The notes: a model not told the origin generated them from the letters alone. DNA of 14,400 nucleotides from Chloroflexi bacterium RBG_19FT_COMBO_55_16 (GCA_001795335.1 MGOK01000001.1:1-14400), one strand, 5' to 3'; positions 1 through 6,930 are shown, counted from the first letter of the stretch. Program-made: numbers and translations.

Positions 1-1250
1 TCCACACCAGCCGGCTGTCGCTCTAAGGAATGCCCCTCTGCCACCGGAGCAACAGAAGGATCAAAGGCGAAGGTCGAACTCCCCCACGAAACAGCCTCGA
101 TGACCAGGTCATCACCATCCAGGATCAGTACATCATCCCCACCATTGCTCAGGTTAAGAGTACCACCAGCCCAGGCAGAATACTTAACCAGGTCGGGCAC
201 CTCCGGGTCTGAACTGACCAGCTCGTAATCAGGGTTAAAACCATACATCGAGAAAAAGGTTGTGGCACGATTGGCAACCAGGATCACTTCGCCAGCAAGC
301 TGGGATGCACCAGGTGAAAAGGTGAACATCCCTTCACCACCACCAGAAGTCTCTTCATCGCCGATTTTCACGCAACCCAGATTGACCGGGCTCTCTCCTG
401 GATTGTAAATCTCGAACCATTCCCCGTCTGGATCATCTGAACCCAAAGGGTCGTAAAGCACTTCAGTAACCAACAAAGTCAACTGACCACACGACAAAGG
501 TGTCCCTGTAAAAGTGGGAGTCTGGGTAATCGTTGCAGTAGGTGGAGTCAGGTCCACTTCGCCAGGCGTCGGTGTATCCAGGTCGATCCAATCGGAAGCG
601 AGGTCGCTGTCGAATTGGGCTGGCTTCCGTTCTAAAGAATGTCCCTGGGGAACTTTAGCTACAGATGGATCAAAGGCAAAGGTCGAGCTTCCCCAAGAGA
701 CAGCATCGGCGATCAGATTCTCTCCATCCAAGAGCAGCACCTCATCACCAGAGTTGCTCAGGTTGACAACGCCTTTTGCCCACATTGAATATTTGACCAT
801 GTCCGGTACGTCTGGGTCAGTGTCGTTGAGCTCATAGCTTGGTTTGAAACCATAGGCTGCCATAAAGGCGTTAGCTTGATTAGCGATCACAATTACCTGA
901 CCAAGCACGCCCGTGACACCCTCCGGGAAGCTAAACATCCCTTCTCCATCCCCCCAGGTTTCACCATCTCCAATCTTGAACCCACTTAAATCCAGAGGTG
1001 TTTCCCCGCGCTGGTATACTTCAATCCATTCTGCTGCTGGCTCCGGATCACTCCCGCCTGGATCGTAGAACACCTCACTGATCAACAACGGGCTGTTGTA
1101 CGGCGATTCGGTCGGCCAACCCCGCCCCACCAATGGCAGGTAAGCCCCCTGCCAGGCAGCAGGTGTAGAGAATAACGTTGCGCCAAGCAAAGAGATAGTG
1201 ATAACCAGGAACGTAAGGATTCGGAAGGCTGTTTTGCGTGGGTGATTCAT
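1..1250 (-). CDS. Secreted protein with tandem lamin-tail domains (3' end beyond window)
   Basis: Reading on the minus strand from ATG at 1250, the frame stays open for 416 codons and runs off the left edge, so the C-terminus is missing. Residues 1-31 look like a signal peptide (basic NHPRK start, hydrophobic 10-28, Ala-Ala near 31-32). A YLPLV motif follows at 37-41, a sequence I associate with exported Anaerolineae proteins. Two homologous repeats follow, about 55-228 and 257-416+, each with an (I/T)EVxYDPxGSD start, EW(I/F)E(I/V)Y, KIGD, GEGMF, NLSN, SWGSSTFAFDPSVA and GHSLER; this fits the LTD (lamin tail) fold of bacterial cell-surface proteins. A Thr/Pro-rich linker (about 235-251) separates them. 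Only repeat two has Cys254 and Cys293, a possible disulfide. A GGAGGTG ribosome site lies just before the ATG. The ligand and role are unknown; an attached nuclease or other domain could lie off the window. Confidence 0.8.
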   Translation of the reverse strand, partial: MNHPRKTAFRILTFLVITISLLGATLFSTPAAWQGAYLPLVGRGWPTESPYNSPLLISEVFYDPGGSDPEPAAEWIEVYQRGETPLDLSGFKIGDGETWGDGEGMFSFPEGVTGVLGQVIVIANQANAFMAAYGFKPSYELNDTDPDVPDMVKYSMWAKGVVNLSNSGDEVLLLDGENLIADAVSWGSSTFAFDPSVAKVPQGHSLERKPAQFDSDLASDWIDLDTPTPGEVDLTPPTATITQTPTFTGTPLSCGQLTLLVTEVLYDPLGSDDPDGEWFEIYNPGESPVNLGCVKIGDEETSGGGEGMFTFSPGASQLAGEVILVANRATTFFSMYGFNPDYELVSSDPEVPDLVKYSAWAGGTLNLSNGGDDVLILDGDDLVIEAVSWGSSTFAFDPSVAPVAEGHSLERQPAGV

Positions 1251-1380
1251 CTTCACCTCCACCTCAGTAATGAGTAATCCTCACTGTCTATCCTCCGCAG
1301 GTAGAAGCTCTCTTCAAAGATTGAATTACCTATTGTTTGCCGGGTTCCCCACCGATAAACCTAACCGCTAAATTAGCTCG
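1251..1380 (-). other. 5' leader of the lamin-tail gene
   Basis: About 120 nt separate the putative transcription start (near 1374) from the ATG at 1250. The stretch carries the purine-rich ribosome site next to the start and a GGGGAACCCGGCAAAC segment reminiscent of parts of some riboswitches, but I could not assemble a full consensus of a known class. No open reading frame of note is seen in it. Confidence 0.35.
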
Positions 1381-1408
1381 ATTATAGCCAATCTTGTAAA
1401 GAATGCAA
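1381..1408 (-). promoter_or_regulatory. Putative sigma70 promoter of the lamin-tail gene
   Basis: On the minus strand a perfect TATAAT (1386-1381) is preceded after 16 nt by TTGCAT (1408-1403). The -10 is exact and the -35 matches three of six consensus positions. The same TTGCAT -35 recurs in the putative nrdR promoter of this window. The predicted start is about 125 nt upstream of the ATG. Confidence 0.5.
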
Positions 1409-1527
1409 ATATCCTTCGAGAATGTGCAAGTTGTATCTTTCTTACTTCTCAGGAAAGCGTTAAAATGAGACTGATATAAAGGTTCCTCTCTTCGGAGATC
1501 TATAGTCTTGATCAGCCATGCAGGATT

Positions 1528-1629
1528 ATCTTAGAACTTATCCGAAAATTCGGGAGAGTGGGGTGTGTGGCGGGGCTTTGCGCCGCCACACACCCCGACC
1601 CCTTTTATTTTTCGGATAGATACTTAGAT
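1528..1629. repeat. Palindromic MITE/REP-like element
   Basis: The termini form an imperfect 21-nt inverted repeat (1528-1548 against 1609-1629, 17 of 21 positions matching, the innermost ten perfect: TATCCGAAAA / TTTTCGGATA). Inside is a perfect 14-bp G/C-rich hairpin (1560-1573 with 1583-1596, GGGGTGTGTGGCGG and its complement) with a 9-nt loop. The nested inverted repeats around a strong hairpin resemble a non-autonomous mobile element or dispersed extragenic palindrome. No clear target-site duplication is seen and no coding capacity exists. It lies about 20 nt upstream of the Flp-like gene, so it could also affect that gene's expression. Confidence 0.55.
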
Positions 1630-1651
1630 TGAGTCAGAAGGAGGTAGGAAA

Positions 1652-1822
1652 ATGAGATTAAATAAATCATCGCGCGGGCAGAGCTATCTTGAATATGCAT
1701 TAATCCTTATCCTTGTTGTGATCGTCGTCATCATCTTGGTCTATCTACTTGGACCAGCGATTGCTAACCTGTATACCAACGTAATCCAAAGAATACAGGC
1801 AACACCCCTGGCTACTCCATAA
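1652..1822 (+). CDS. Flp-type (type IVb) pilin-like small protein
   Basis: A 56-residue protein with a good ribosome site (AAGGAGG, about 7 nt upstream). The N-terminal leader of nine residues ends in Gly9, followed by GQSYLEYALIL: cleavage between Gly9 and Gln10 would give a mature pilin with Glu at +5 and Tyr at +6, the signature of Flp/Tad pilins processed by TadV-type prepilin peptidases. A single hydrophobic helix spans about 16-34, and the short C-terminal tail is polar. Length fits the Flp family (roughly 50-70). Only 3 nt separate its stop from the phosphoglycosyltransferase start, so the two are probably co-transcribed. No tad secretion genes (ATPase, TadB/C) are in the window. The alternative is a TadE-like or other single-pass small protein. 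Confidence 0.75.
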   Translation: MRLNKSSRGQSYLEYALILILVVIVVIILVYLLGPAIANLYTNVIQRIQATPLATP

Positions 1823-1825
1823 CGT

Positions 1826-2497
1826 ATGCGATTATTGCTCCCCGGAGTCCCGCTTTCCAAACGGATCCTGGATCTATCTATTACTTTGGTAGGGTTGATT
1901 TTAATCTCTCCTGTCTTGGTTTTGATCGCGTTGCTGGTGCAAATTATTCATGGATCACCTGTCCTTTTTCGCCAAGTGCGTCCCGGATACCGGGGAAGAC
2001 TCTTTGAGCTTTATAAGTTCCGTTCAATGACCGAGGCCCGCGATATCCAGGGTCGTCTGCTCCCAGATGAACAACGCTTGACCCGCTGGGGCCGATTCCT
2101 ACGGGCTACCAGCTTGGACGAACTTCCGGAGCTGCTTAATGTACTGCGGGGTGAGATGAGCCTGATCGGTCCGCGCCCATTGTTGGTGCAATACTTGGAG
2201 CGCTACACACCTGAGCAGGCGCGCCGCCATGAAGTTCTGCCGGGCATAACCGGGTGGGCGCAGGTCAATGGCCGTAACGTGTTGACCTGGGAAGACAAGT
2301 TCCACCTGGATGTCTGGTATGTCGACCATTGGTCATTTTGGTTAGATCTCAAAATATTGTCCCTCACCTTATGGAAAGTCCTCACACGCGAAGGCATCAG
2401 CCAGGTTGGTCATGCGACCGCAAGGGAGTTTGTGGGAAGCCCGGCAGTTGAGGAGCTTGAAAATGTAGGAGAAGAGAAATCAAGAGCTATTCAATGA
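1826..2497 (+). CDS. PglC-like monotopic phosphoglycosyltransferase
   Basis: Bacterial sugar transferase of the small monotopic phosphoglycosyltransferase class, 223 aa, close to PglC length (about 200) and lacking the N-terminal helices of WbaP-type enzymes. These enzymes transfer a phospho-sugar from a UDP-sugar to undecaprenyl phosphate at the inner face of the membrane, the first membrane step of glycan assembly. Visible are KRxLDL at 12-17, a re-entrant hydrophobic helix at about 18-42, YKFRSM at 63-68, the catalytic Asp98-Glu99 dyad within TSLDELPELLNV, SLIGPRP at 112-118, and PGITGWAQVNGRN at 139-151. The start lacks a clear ribosome site and lies 3 nt after the pilin stop, suggesting translational coupling. 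The stop overlaps the next start as ATGA. The sugar specificity is not visible; the neighbours suggest an N-acylated amino sugar. Confidence 0.92.
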   Translation: MRLLLPGVPLSKRILDLSITLVGLILISPVLVLIALLVQIIHGSPVLFRQVRPGYRGRLFELYKFRSMTEARDIQGRLLPDEQRLTRWGRFLRATSLDELPELLNVLRGEMSLIGPRPLLVQYLERYTPEQARRHEVLPGITGWAQVNGRNVLTWEDKFHLDVWYVDHWSFWLDLKILSLTLWKVLTREGISQVGHATAREFVGSPAVEELENVGEEKSRAIQ

Positions 2498-3393
2498 TCG
2501 ATCATCCATCCCTATATCGTGCCATCTATCGCATCCGGCGGTTTGAGGAGATTGTGCTGAATGAATTTCCCAAGGGTCGCTTCTCTGGCACCACGCATAC
2601 CTACCTGGGGCAAGAAGCAAACGCGGTCGGCGTTCTCAGCCACCTCAATCCGGGCGACATCGTCGTCAGCAATCATCGTTGTCACGGCCACTACCTTGCC
2701 TATGGGGGAGAACTACGCCCCTTATTTGCAGAATTGATGGGCAAAGCAACGGGAGTTTGTGGCGGGCGAGGCGGTTCCCAACATTTGCACTGGCGCAATT
2801 TTTACTCTAATGGAATCTTAGGAGGCACCCTACCCGTTGCAACAGGTATAGCATTAGCCGAGAAATTTAAACAGAGCCAGGTGGTCACCATCGTCTTTCT
2901 AGGTGATGGAGCATTGGGCGAAGGCGTGCTTTATGAGTCGCTGAATATAGCTTCTTTGTGGTCGGTTCCCATCCTCTTTGTACTTGAAAACAATGGCCTG
3001 GCGCAAACCACACCTATCGAGCTTAATGTTGCTGGCGACATCTCTGCCCGGTTCACGGCTTTCGGTATCCCGACCCACCAGCTTGACTCCAGCGATGTGT
3101 TGGAGATTCTGGTTTTAGCGGGTGAGGCGCTTCAGGAGGTACGCACCAGGCGTTCTCCCTGTACCTTGATCCTACACACCTGTCGCTTCGGCCCTCACTC
3201 CAAAGGGGACGACACCCGCTCTCCCGAAGAGATAGATCATATGCGCCGCAGGCGCGATCCCATTATCATCCTCGGCGACCGTCTCGAGCCCCCTTTGCGT
3301 GAGAAAATCCGGGCGGAAGTCGATGCCGAAGTCGCCCAAGCCTTCCAACAAGCCCTCGACGATCCTCTCCCCATAATTGATTCTTTTGTCTAA
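2494..3393 (+). CDS. 2-oxoacid dehydrogenase E1 alpha subunit
   Basis: Thiamine-diphosphate-dependent E1 alpha (PF00676 type), 299 aa, somewhat shorter than pyruvate or branched-chain E1 alpha (about 320-400). With E1 beta it decarboxylates a 2-oxoacid and reductively acylates a lipoyl group. The ThDP/Mg motif runs from GDG at 137-139 to NN at 166-167. His61 and His64 (HRCHGHYLA) lie in the usual active-site loop, GGRGGSQH at 90-97 matches the family's GG-GSMH segment, and HSKGDDTRSPEEI near 235 matches the second conserved loop. The start overlaps the upstream stop (ATGA). The substrate cannot be read from the sequence: pyruvate, 2-oxobutyrate, branched-chain oxoacids or acetoin all remain possible. 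Its location inside a glycan cluster, next to a lipoyl-bearing sugar acyltransferase rather than a normal E2, suggests a dedicated biosynthetic use. Confidence 0.9.
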   Translation: MIDHPSLYRAIYRIRRFEEIVLNEFPKGRFSGTTHTYLGQEANAVGVLSHLNPGDIVVSNHRCHGHYLAYGGELRPLFAELMGKATGVCGGRGGSQHLHWRNFYSNGILGGTLPVATGIALAEKFKQSQVVTIVFLGDGALGEGVLYESLNIASLWSVPILFVLENNGLAQTTPIELNVAGDISARFTAFGIPTHQLDSSDVLEILVLAGEALQEVRTRRSPCTLILHTCRFGPHSKGDDTRSPEEIDHMRRRRDPIIILGDRLEPPLREKIRAEVDAEVAQAFQQALDDPLPIIDSFV

Positions 3394-3440
3394 CCTCCAA
3401 CCCCCATCTCCATCCTATTTCTTTTATCCCTTCTCTGCCC

Positions 3441-4484
3441 ATGCCCACCGTCCTTGATTCCCTCAACGCAGCCCTGCACCGCGCCCTGGCTTTCGACGAA
3501 AATGTTTTTATCCTTGGAGAAGACATCCTCGATCCATACGGCGGCGCTTTCAAAGTTACCCGTGGGCTGTCGACGGATTTCCCTGGCCGCGTGTTGACCA
3601 CGCCTGTCTCCGAAGCCGCCATCGTGGGGATTGCAGCCGGGATGGCATTGCGCGGCCTCCGTCCCGTGGTAGAGATCATGTTCGGTGACTTCATGACACT
3701 GGCTGCAGACCAATTGATCAACCATGTGGCCAAATTCCGCTGGATGTATAACGACCAGGTGCGCGTCCCCCTGGTAATCCGCACGCCCATGGGTGGTCGG
3801 CGCGGCTATGGTCCAACCCACAGCCAAACCTTGGAAAAACTCTTCCTGGGAGTACCGGGTTTACGAGTCATAGCTCCTAGCGCCTTGATGGCTCCAGGAG
3901 AATTACTCCTCCATGCCATCTTGGACGACGAAGACCCGGTTCTTTTCATCGAGAATAAACTGCTATATCTTCTACCCATTCAGGACCAGAACTCCTTAGG
4001 GGATTTTACACTCGACCAGGCGAATGCTTCGCCTTCTACCATCACATCTCTCTCTCCGCTCTCCCCTAGCCCTTATGCTCCAAGTTACACTCTCGCCATA
4101 CGAGACGCCCCCACGCCAACTCTCACCCTGGTCGCTTATGGATACATGGCGGACTTCTGTCGCCAGGCAGCATTACAACTGGCGTATGAAGACGAATTAT
4201 TTACAGAATTAGTAATTCCTACCCAACTATCTCCTTTCGACATGGCGCCCATCCTTGACTCAGTGCGTAAAACGCACCACCTGCTGGTTGTCGAAGAAGG
4301 ATCATATTCGCTTGGTTGGGGTGCTGAGATCCTGGCGAAAGCCGCCGAAACCCTCGGGGTAAATCTGCATGTTGCCCGCCGAATGGCTGGATGGGATCTG
4401 CCCATTCCCGCTTCCGTCCCCCTCGAATCTGCCATCTTGCCGGGAGTTGAGGATATTCGAAAGTCAGCAAAAATGATGGTATAA
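3441..4484 (+). CDS. 2-oxoacid dehydrogenase E1 beta subunit
   Basis: Transketolase-like E1 beta, 347 aa against a usual 325-330. GEDILDPYGGAFKVTRGL (26-43) is the family's N-terminal motif; Glu58 in TPVSE is the expected ThDP-activating glutamate, and His127 in GPTHSQ the conserved catalytic-site histidine. The C-terminal transketolase_C domain ends in the family-typical P-(I/Y)-PASVPLE segment (321-329). The extra length comes mainly from a Ser/Pro-rich insertion at about 196-214, between the ThDP-binding and C-terminal domains. The gene follows E1 alpha after 47 nt that are strikingly pyrimidine-rich and contain no Shine-Dalgarno sequence; no better upstream start exists in frame, and the N-terminus MPTVLDSLNAAL fits the family. 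It should form an alpha2-beta2 E1 with the preceding gene and load acyl groups on the lipoyl domain encoded downstream. Confidence 0.9.
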   Translation: MPTVLDSLNAALHRALAFDENVFILGEDILDPYGGAFKVTRGLSTDFPGRVLTTPVSEAAIVGIAAGMALRGLRPVVEIMFGDFMTLAADQLINHVAKFRWMYNDQVRVPLVIRTPMGGRRGYGPTHSQTLEKLFLGVPGLRVIAPSALMAPGELLLHAILDDEDPVLFIENKLLYLLPIQDQNSLGDFTLDQANASPSTITSLSPLSPSPYAPSYTLAIRDAPTPTLTLVAYGYMADFCRQAALQLAYEDELFTELVIPTQLSPFDMAPILDSVRKTHHLLVVEEGSYSLGWGAEILAKAAETLGVNLHVARRMAGWDLPIPASVPLESAILPGVEDIRKSAKMMV

Positions 4485-4495
4485 AACTTTATTAA

Positions 4496-4523
4496 TTGAA
4501 ATACAAACAATCCCTTGTATAAT
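4496..4523 (+). promoter_or_regulatory. Near-consensus promoter giving a leaderless transcript
   Basis: TTGAAA (4496-4501), 16-nt spacer, then a perfect TATAAT (4518-4523). The expected transcription start, 6-7 nt downstream, falls on the tandem ATG ATG at 4527/4530, and no Shine-Dalgarno sequence precedes these codons. The chimeric E2-like gene can therefore be transcribed separately from E1 as a leaderless mRNA. Confidence 0.6.
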
Positions 4524-4526
4524 TCA

Positions 4527-5651
4527 ATGATGACTTCTACCGCGATCCCGGTCTTGATCCCGCTATTAAACCCCAATGAGCCCGAAGCCAGGCTCGTTTC
4601 ATTGAACGTTCAAAATAGCCAGCAAGTTTCTACCGGCGAGGTGCTGTGCACCTTAGAGACAACCAAGTCTGCGATTGATCTAACCACCGAGGCCGGAGGA
4701 TATATCACCGGTTTGCGGTTCGCCGAGGGCCAGTTCGCACGCGCCGGGGAGATTCTCTGCTACGTGGCTGGCTCTCCCGATTGGTCGCCTCCCGGAACCT
4801 CCACCCCACACTTATCTACCGGCGTGCCGCATACCGAGTCAGCGACTACCTCCGAAATCCCCACCGGTTTACGCATTAGCCAACCCGCGCTGGCCCTTGC
4901 TCAACAGGCAAATCTAGATTTAGGCGCGCTTCCAATTGGTCCCCTCATCACTGAGAAGATGGTGCGAGCCATGCTTGAACGCAACCAACCTCTTGCGATC
5001 CCTCAAAGCAGCTTTGATCCGACCGCAATTATTATCTATGGCGGCGGTGGACACGGGAAAGCATTGATTGACTTAATCCGATCGATAGGCGTTTACCGCA
5101 TCCATGGCATTGTTGATGATGGCTTGGCGAAGTCAAAGACCGTATTGGGCTTTCCGGTCTTAGGCGGGGCTAAAGTATTAACCGATATTTATGCTCAGGG
5201 AGTTCGTCTGGCGGTAAACGCGGTAGGTGGTATTGGGAATCTCAACAGCCGGGTATCTGTCTTTCAAAAGCTGGCTGAGGCCGGCTTTGCCTGCCCGATC
5301 CTGATCCACCCCTCAGCAGTTGTGGAACCGAGTGCTAACTTATCACCAGGAGTACAGATCTTTCCACATTCCTACGTAGGCAGCGAAGCGCAGCTCGGAT
5401 TCGGGGTGATCGTCAACACCAGCGCAGTCGTCTCCCATGACTGCAGCCTGGGTGATTGTGCCAATATCTCACCTGGAGCATTGTTGGCTGGAGAGGTGAA
5501 GATTGGAGCTGGTGTGCTGGTTGGGATGGGCGTGACAATCAACCTGGGGGTTAAGATCGGCGCCAATGCACGCATCGGTAATAGCGCCACGGTTAAAGGC
5601 GACGTACCGGAAGGCGGTATCGTGAGGGCGGGTACGACCTGGCCTCAATGA
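4527..5651 (+). CDS. Chimeric lipoyl-domain / PglD-NeuD-type sugar N-acyltransferase
   Basis: Numbering from ATG 4527 (374 aa); the upstream TTG at 4515 overlaps the -10 box and is a poor start. Residues about 6-82 form a biotinyl/lipoyl domain with Lys47 in ETTKS, the usual lipoylation context (E-T-x-K-A/S). Residues 83-114 are a Pro/Ser/Thr-rich swinging linker. Residues 115-151 resemble a peripheral-subunit-binding domain (ISQPALALAQ, LDL, GPLITEKMV) though its GTG-GR core is degenerate. From 168 on it is a PglD/NeuD enzyme: Rossmann-like GGGGHGK at 172-178, then left-handed beta-helix hexapeptide repeats with likely catalytic His304-Asp305 (AVVSHDCSLGD). Such enzymes normally acylate 4-amino sugars using acyl-CoA. 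An E2 catalytic domain is absent. Inferred role: transfer of an acyl group from lipoyl-Lys47, charged by the adjacent E1, to an amino sugar. The fusion is within one uninterrupted frame. Confidence 0.88.
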   Translation: MMTSTAIPVLIPLLNPNEPEARLVSLNVQNSQQVSTGEVLCTLETTKSAIDLTTEAGGYITGLRFAEGQFARAGEILCYVAGSPDWSPPGTSTPHLSTGVPHTESATTSEIPTGLRISQPALALAQQANLDLGALPIGPLITEKMVRAMLERNQPLAIPQSSFDPTAIIIYGGGGHGKALIDLIRSIGVYRIHGIVDDGLAKSKTVLGFPVLGGAKVLTDIYAQGVRLAVNAVGGIGNLNSRVSVFQKLAEAGFACPILIHPSAVVEPSANLSPGVQIFPHSYVGSEAQLGFGVIVNTSAVVSHDCSLGDCANISPGALLAGEVKIGAGVLVGMGVTINLGVKIGANARIGNSATVKGDVPEGGIVRAGTTWPQ

Positions 5652-5701
5652 ACATCTAATCACCCGTTTTCTTAGAGAAATCCTATCTAAAGGAGCTTTC
5701 A

Positions 5702-6910
5702 ATGTCCGAAGGGATTAATATACCCATGTCCTCACCTGACATCACCGACGCTGAGCGCCTGGCGGTTGCCGCGGTGTTGCAAACACCCAACCTGAGCATG
5801 GGGCCACAAATCCAGGCCTTTGAAGAAGCCTTCCAAGGTTTTACCGGCTGTAAACACGCCTTAGGCGTTAACTCGGGCACAGCTGGATTGCACTTGTGCG
5901 TCCTTGCCGCTGGAGTCGAATCTGGGGATCTGGTGATCACTACACCTTTCTCCTTCGTGGCTTCTAGCAATGTTCTGCTTTTCGAACGCGCTGTGCCCGT
6001 CTTCGTAGATATCGATCCCATCACGGGAAATATCGACCCAGAACTGGTGGCGGAGGCAGCCCACGATCTCGCTCAAGGAGGTGCAGCTGCCGGAAAGTGG
6101 CTGCCCCGCGAAGGCGCTCACCGGCCTGCCCAACTAAAAGCGATCCTTCCAGTCGACGTCTTTGGCCAACCTGCAGATCTGGATCCTATCCTGAAAGTCG
6201 CATCCCGATATGGGTTGAAAGTAATTGAGGATTCCTGTGAAGCGCTTGGAGCTGAATACAAAGGCCGAAAAGCCGGCACGATCGGCGATTACGGGGTGTT
6301 CGCCTTTTACCCCAATAAACAAATTACCACTGGCGAGGGCGGTGTCATCGTCACCGACGATGATCAGGCAGCTAATCTGATGCGCGCCCTGCGCAATCAA
6401 GGCCGCGCACCGGGCGATACCTGGCTTCAGCATACCCACCTCGGCTTCAACTATCGCCTGGATGAAATGAGCGCTGTCCTGGGCAAAGTACAGATGACTC
6501 GTCTGGACGAATTGCTCAATAAAAGGGAGCAAGTCGCTGCCTGGTACAGCGAACGCTTGCAAGAAATCCCCGGTGTGGAGCCACCTCAGATCGTAGCCAA
6601 CACAACTCGGGTGAGCTGGTTCGTATACGTGATCCGGTTTGCTCCTGGATTAGACCGTGATCGAATTGCGCGCGCCCTAAGCGAACAGGGTATCCCCGCC
6701 CGACCCTACTTTATCCCTATCCACCTGCAACCATATATGGTTTCACGATTTGGATATCAATCTGGTGACTTCCCGGTCACCGAAGACTTGGGTCGGCGTG
6801 GGTTAGCGATACCTTTCTCGAGCGTCATGTCCGAAGCCCAGGTGGATCGAGTGTGCCAGTCAATACGCGAGGCGCTTAAGGGACAAAAGAAAGGGAATAG
6901 GGACGGCTAG
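5702..6910 (+). CDS. DegT/DnrJ/EryC1/StrS-family sugar aminotransferase
   Basis: PLP-dependent nucleotide-sugar aminotransferase, 402 aa, converting a keto sugar to an amino sugar with glutamate as usual donor. The PLP Schiff-base lysine is Lys206 in FYPNKQITTGEGG; Asp177 in IEDSCEALGA contacts the pyridine nitrogen in family members; GVNSGTAGLHL at 55-65 is the phosphate-binding loop, and NYRLDEMSAVLG at 250-261 the conserved dimer-interface motif. A short insertion (about 124-145) before the PVDVFGQPADLD segment is longer than in many relatives. A ribosome site AAGGAG (5690-5695) precedes the ATG. It follows the chimeric acyltransferase after 50 nt, so it would make the amine that the acyltransferase modifies, as PglE and PglD do in bacillosamine synthesis. 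The needed 4,6-dehydratase or other ketosugar source is not in the window, and C3 versus C4 specificity cannot be read. Confidence 0.92.
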   Translation: MSEGINIPMSSPDITDAERLAVAAVLQTPNLSMGPQIQAFEEAFQGFTGCKHALGVNSGTAGLHLCVLAAGVESGDLVITTPFSFVASSNVLLFERAVPVFVDIDPITGNIDPELVAEAAHDLAQGGAAAGKWLPREGAHRPAQLKAILPVDVFGQPADLDPILKVASRYGLKVIEDSCEALGAEYKGRKAGTIGDYGVFAFYPNKQITTGEGGVIVTDDDQAANLMRALRNQGRAPGDTWLQHTHLGFNYRLDEMSAVLGKVQMTRLDELLNKREQVAAWYSERLQEIPGVEPPQIVANTTRVSWFVYVIRFAPGLDRDRIARALSEQGIPARPYFIPIHLQPYMVSRFGYQSGDFPVTEDLGRRGLAIPFSSVMSEAQVDRVCQSIREALKGQKKGNRDG

Positions 6911-6930
6911 TTACCTTGTTTCCCTATCCC
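6883..6930 (-). terminator. Putative terminator of the kinase transcript (convergent junction)
   Basis: A stem of ten base pairs with one bulged A pairs 6893-6903 with 6921-6930 (17-nt loop). On the minus strand it is followed by a T-rich tract (6892-6883). It overlaps the end of the aminotransferase gene, and no T-run follows on the plus strand, so it mainly suits the minus-strand transcript. Confidence 0.4.

Noticed and set aside
30..837. Plus-strand open frames of 60 and 107 codons in the first 850 bases
   Set aside because: They are opposite the lamin-tail gene; the two frames resemble each other only because the underlying domain is duplicated.
1251..1380. Cyclic-dinucleotide riboswitch in the lamin-tail leader
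   Set aside because: GGGGAACCCGGCAAAC recalls parts of known classes, but the remaining conserved elements and helices could not be placed; a covariance-model scan (Rfam) would decide.
1539..1618. Intrinsic terminator reading of the 1560-1596 hairpin
   Set aside because: No gene ends next to it on either strand, and the outer inverted repeats extend well beyond a terminator stem.
3266..3827. Long antisense open frames (145-174 codons) over the E1 alpha/E1 beta junction
   Set aside because: They lie opposite clearly recognisable E1 genes, show no family motifs and are explained by the codon bias of the sense genes.
4515..4526. TTG start four codons upstream for the lipoyl-PglD chimera
   Set aside because: The codon overlaps the putative -10 box and has no ribosome site; the tandem ATG at 4527/4530 fits the promoter and domain start better.
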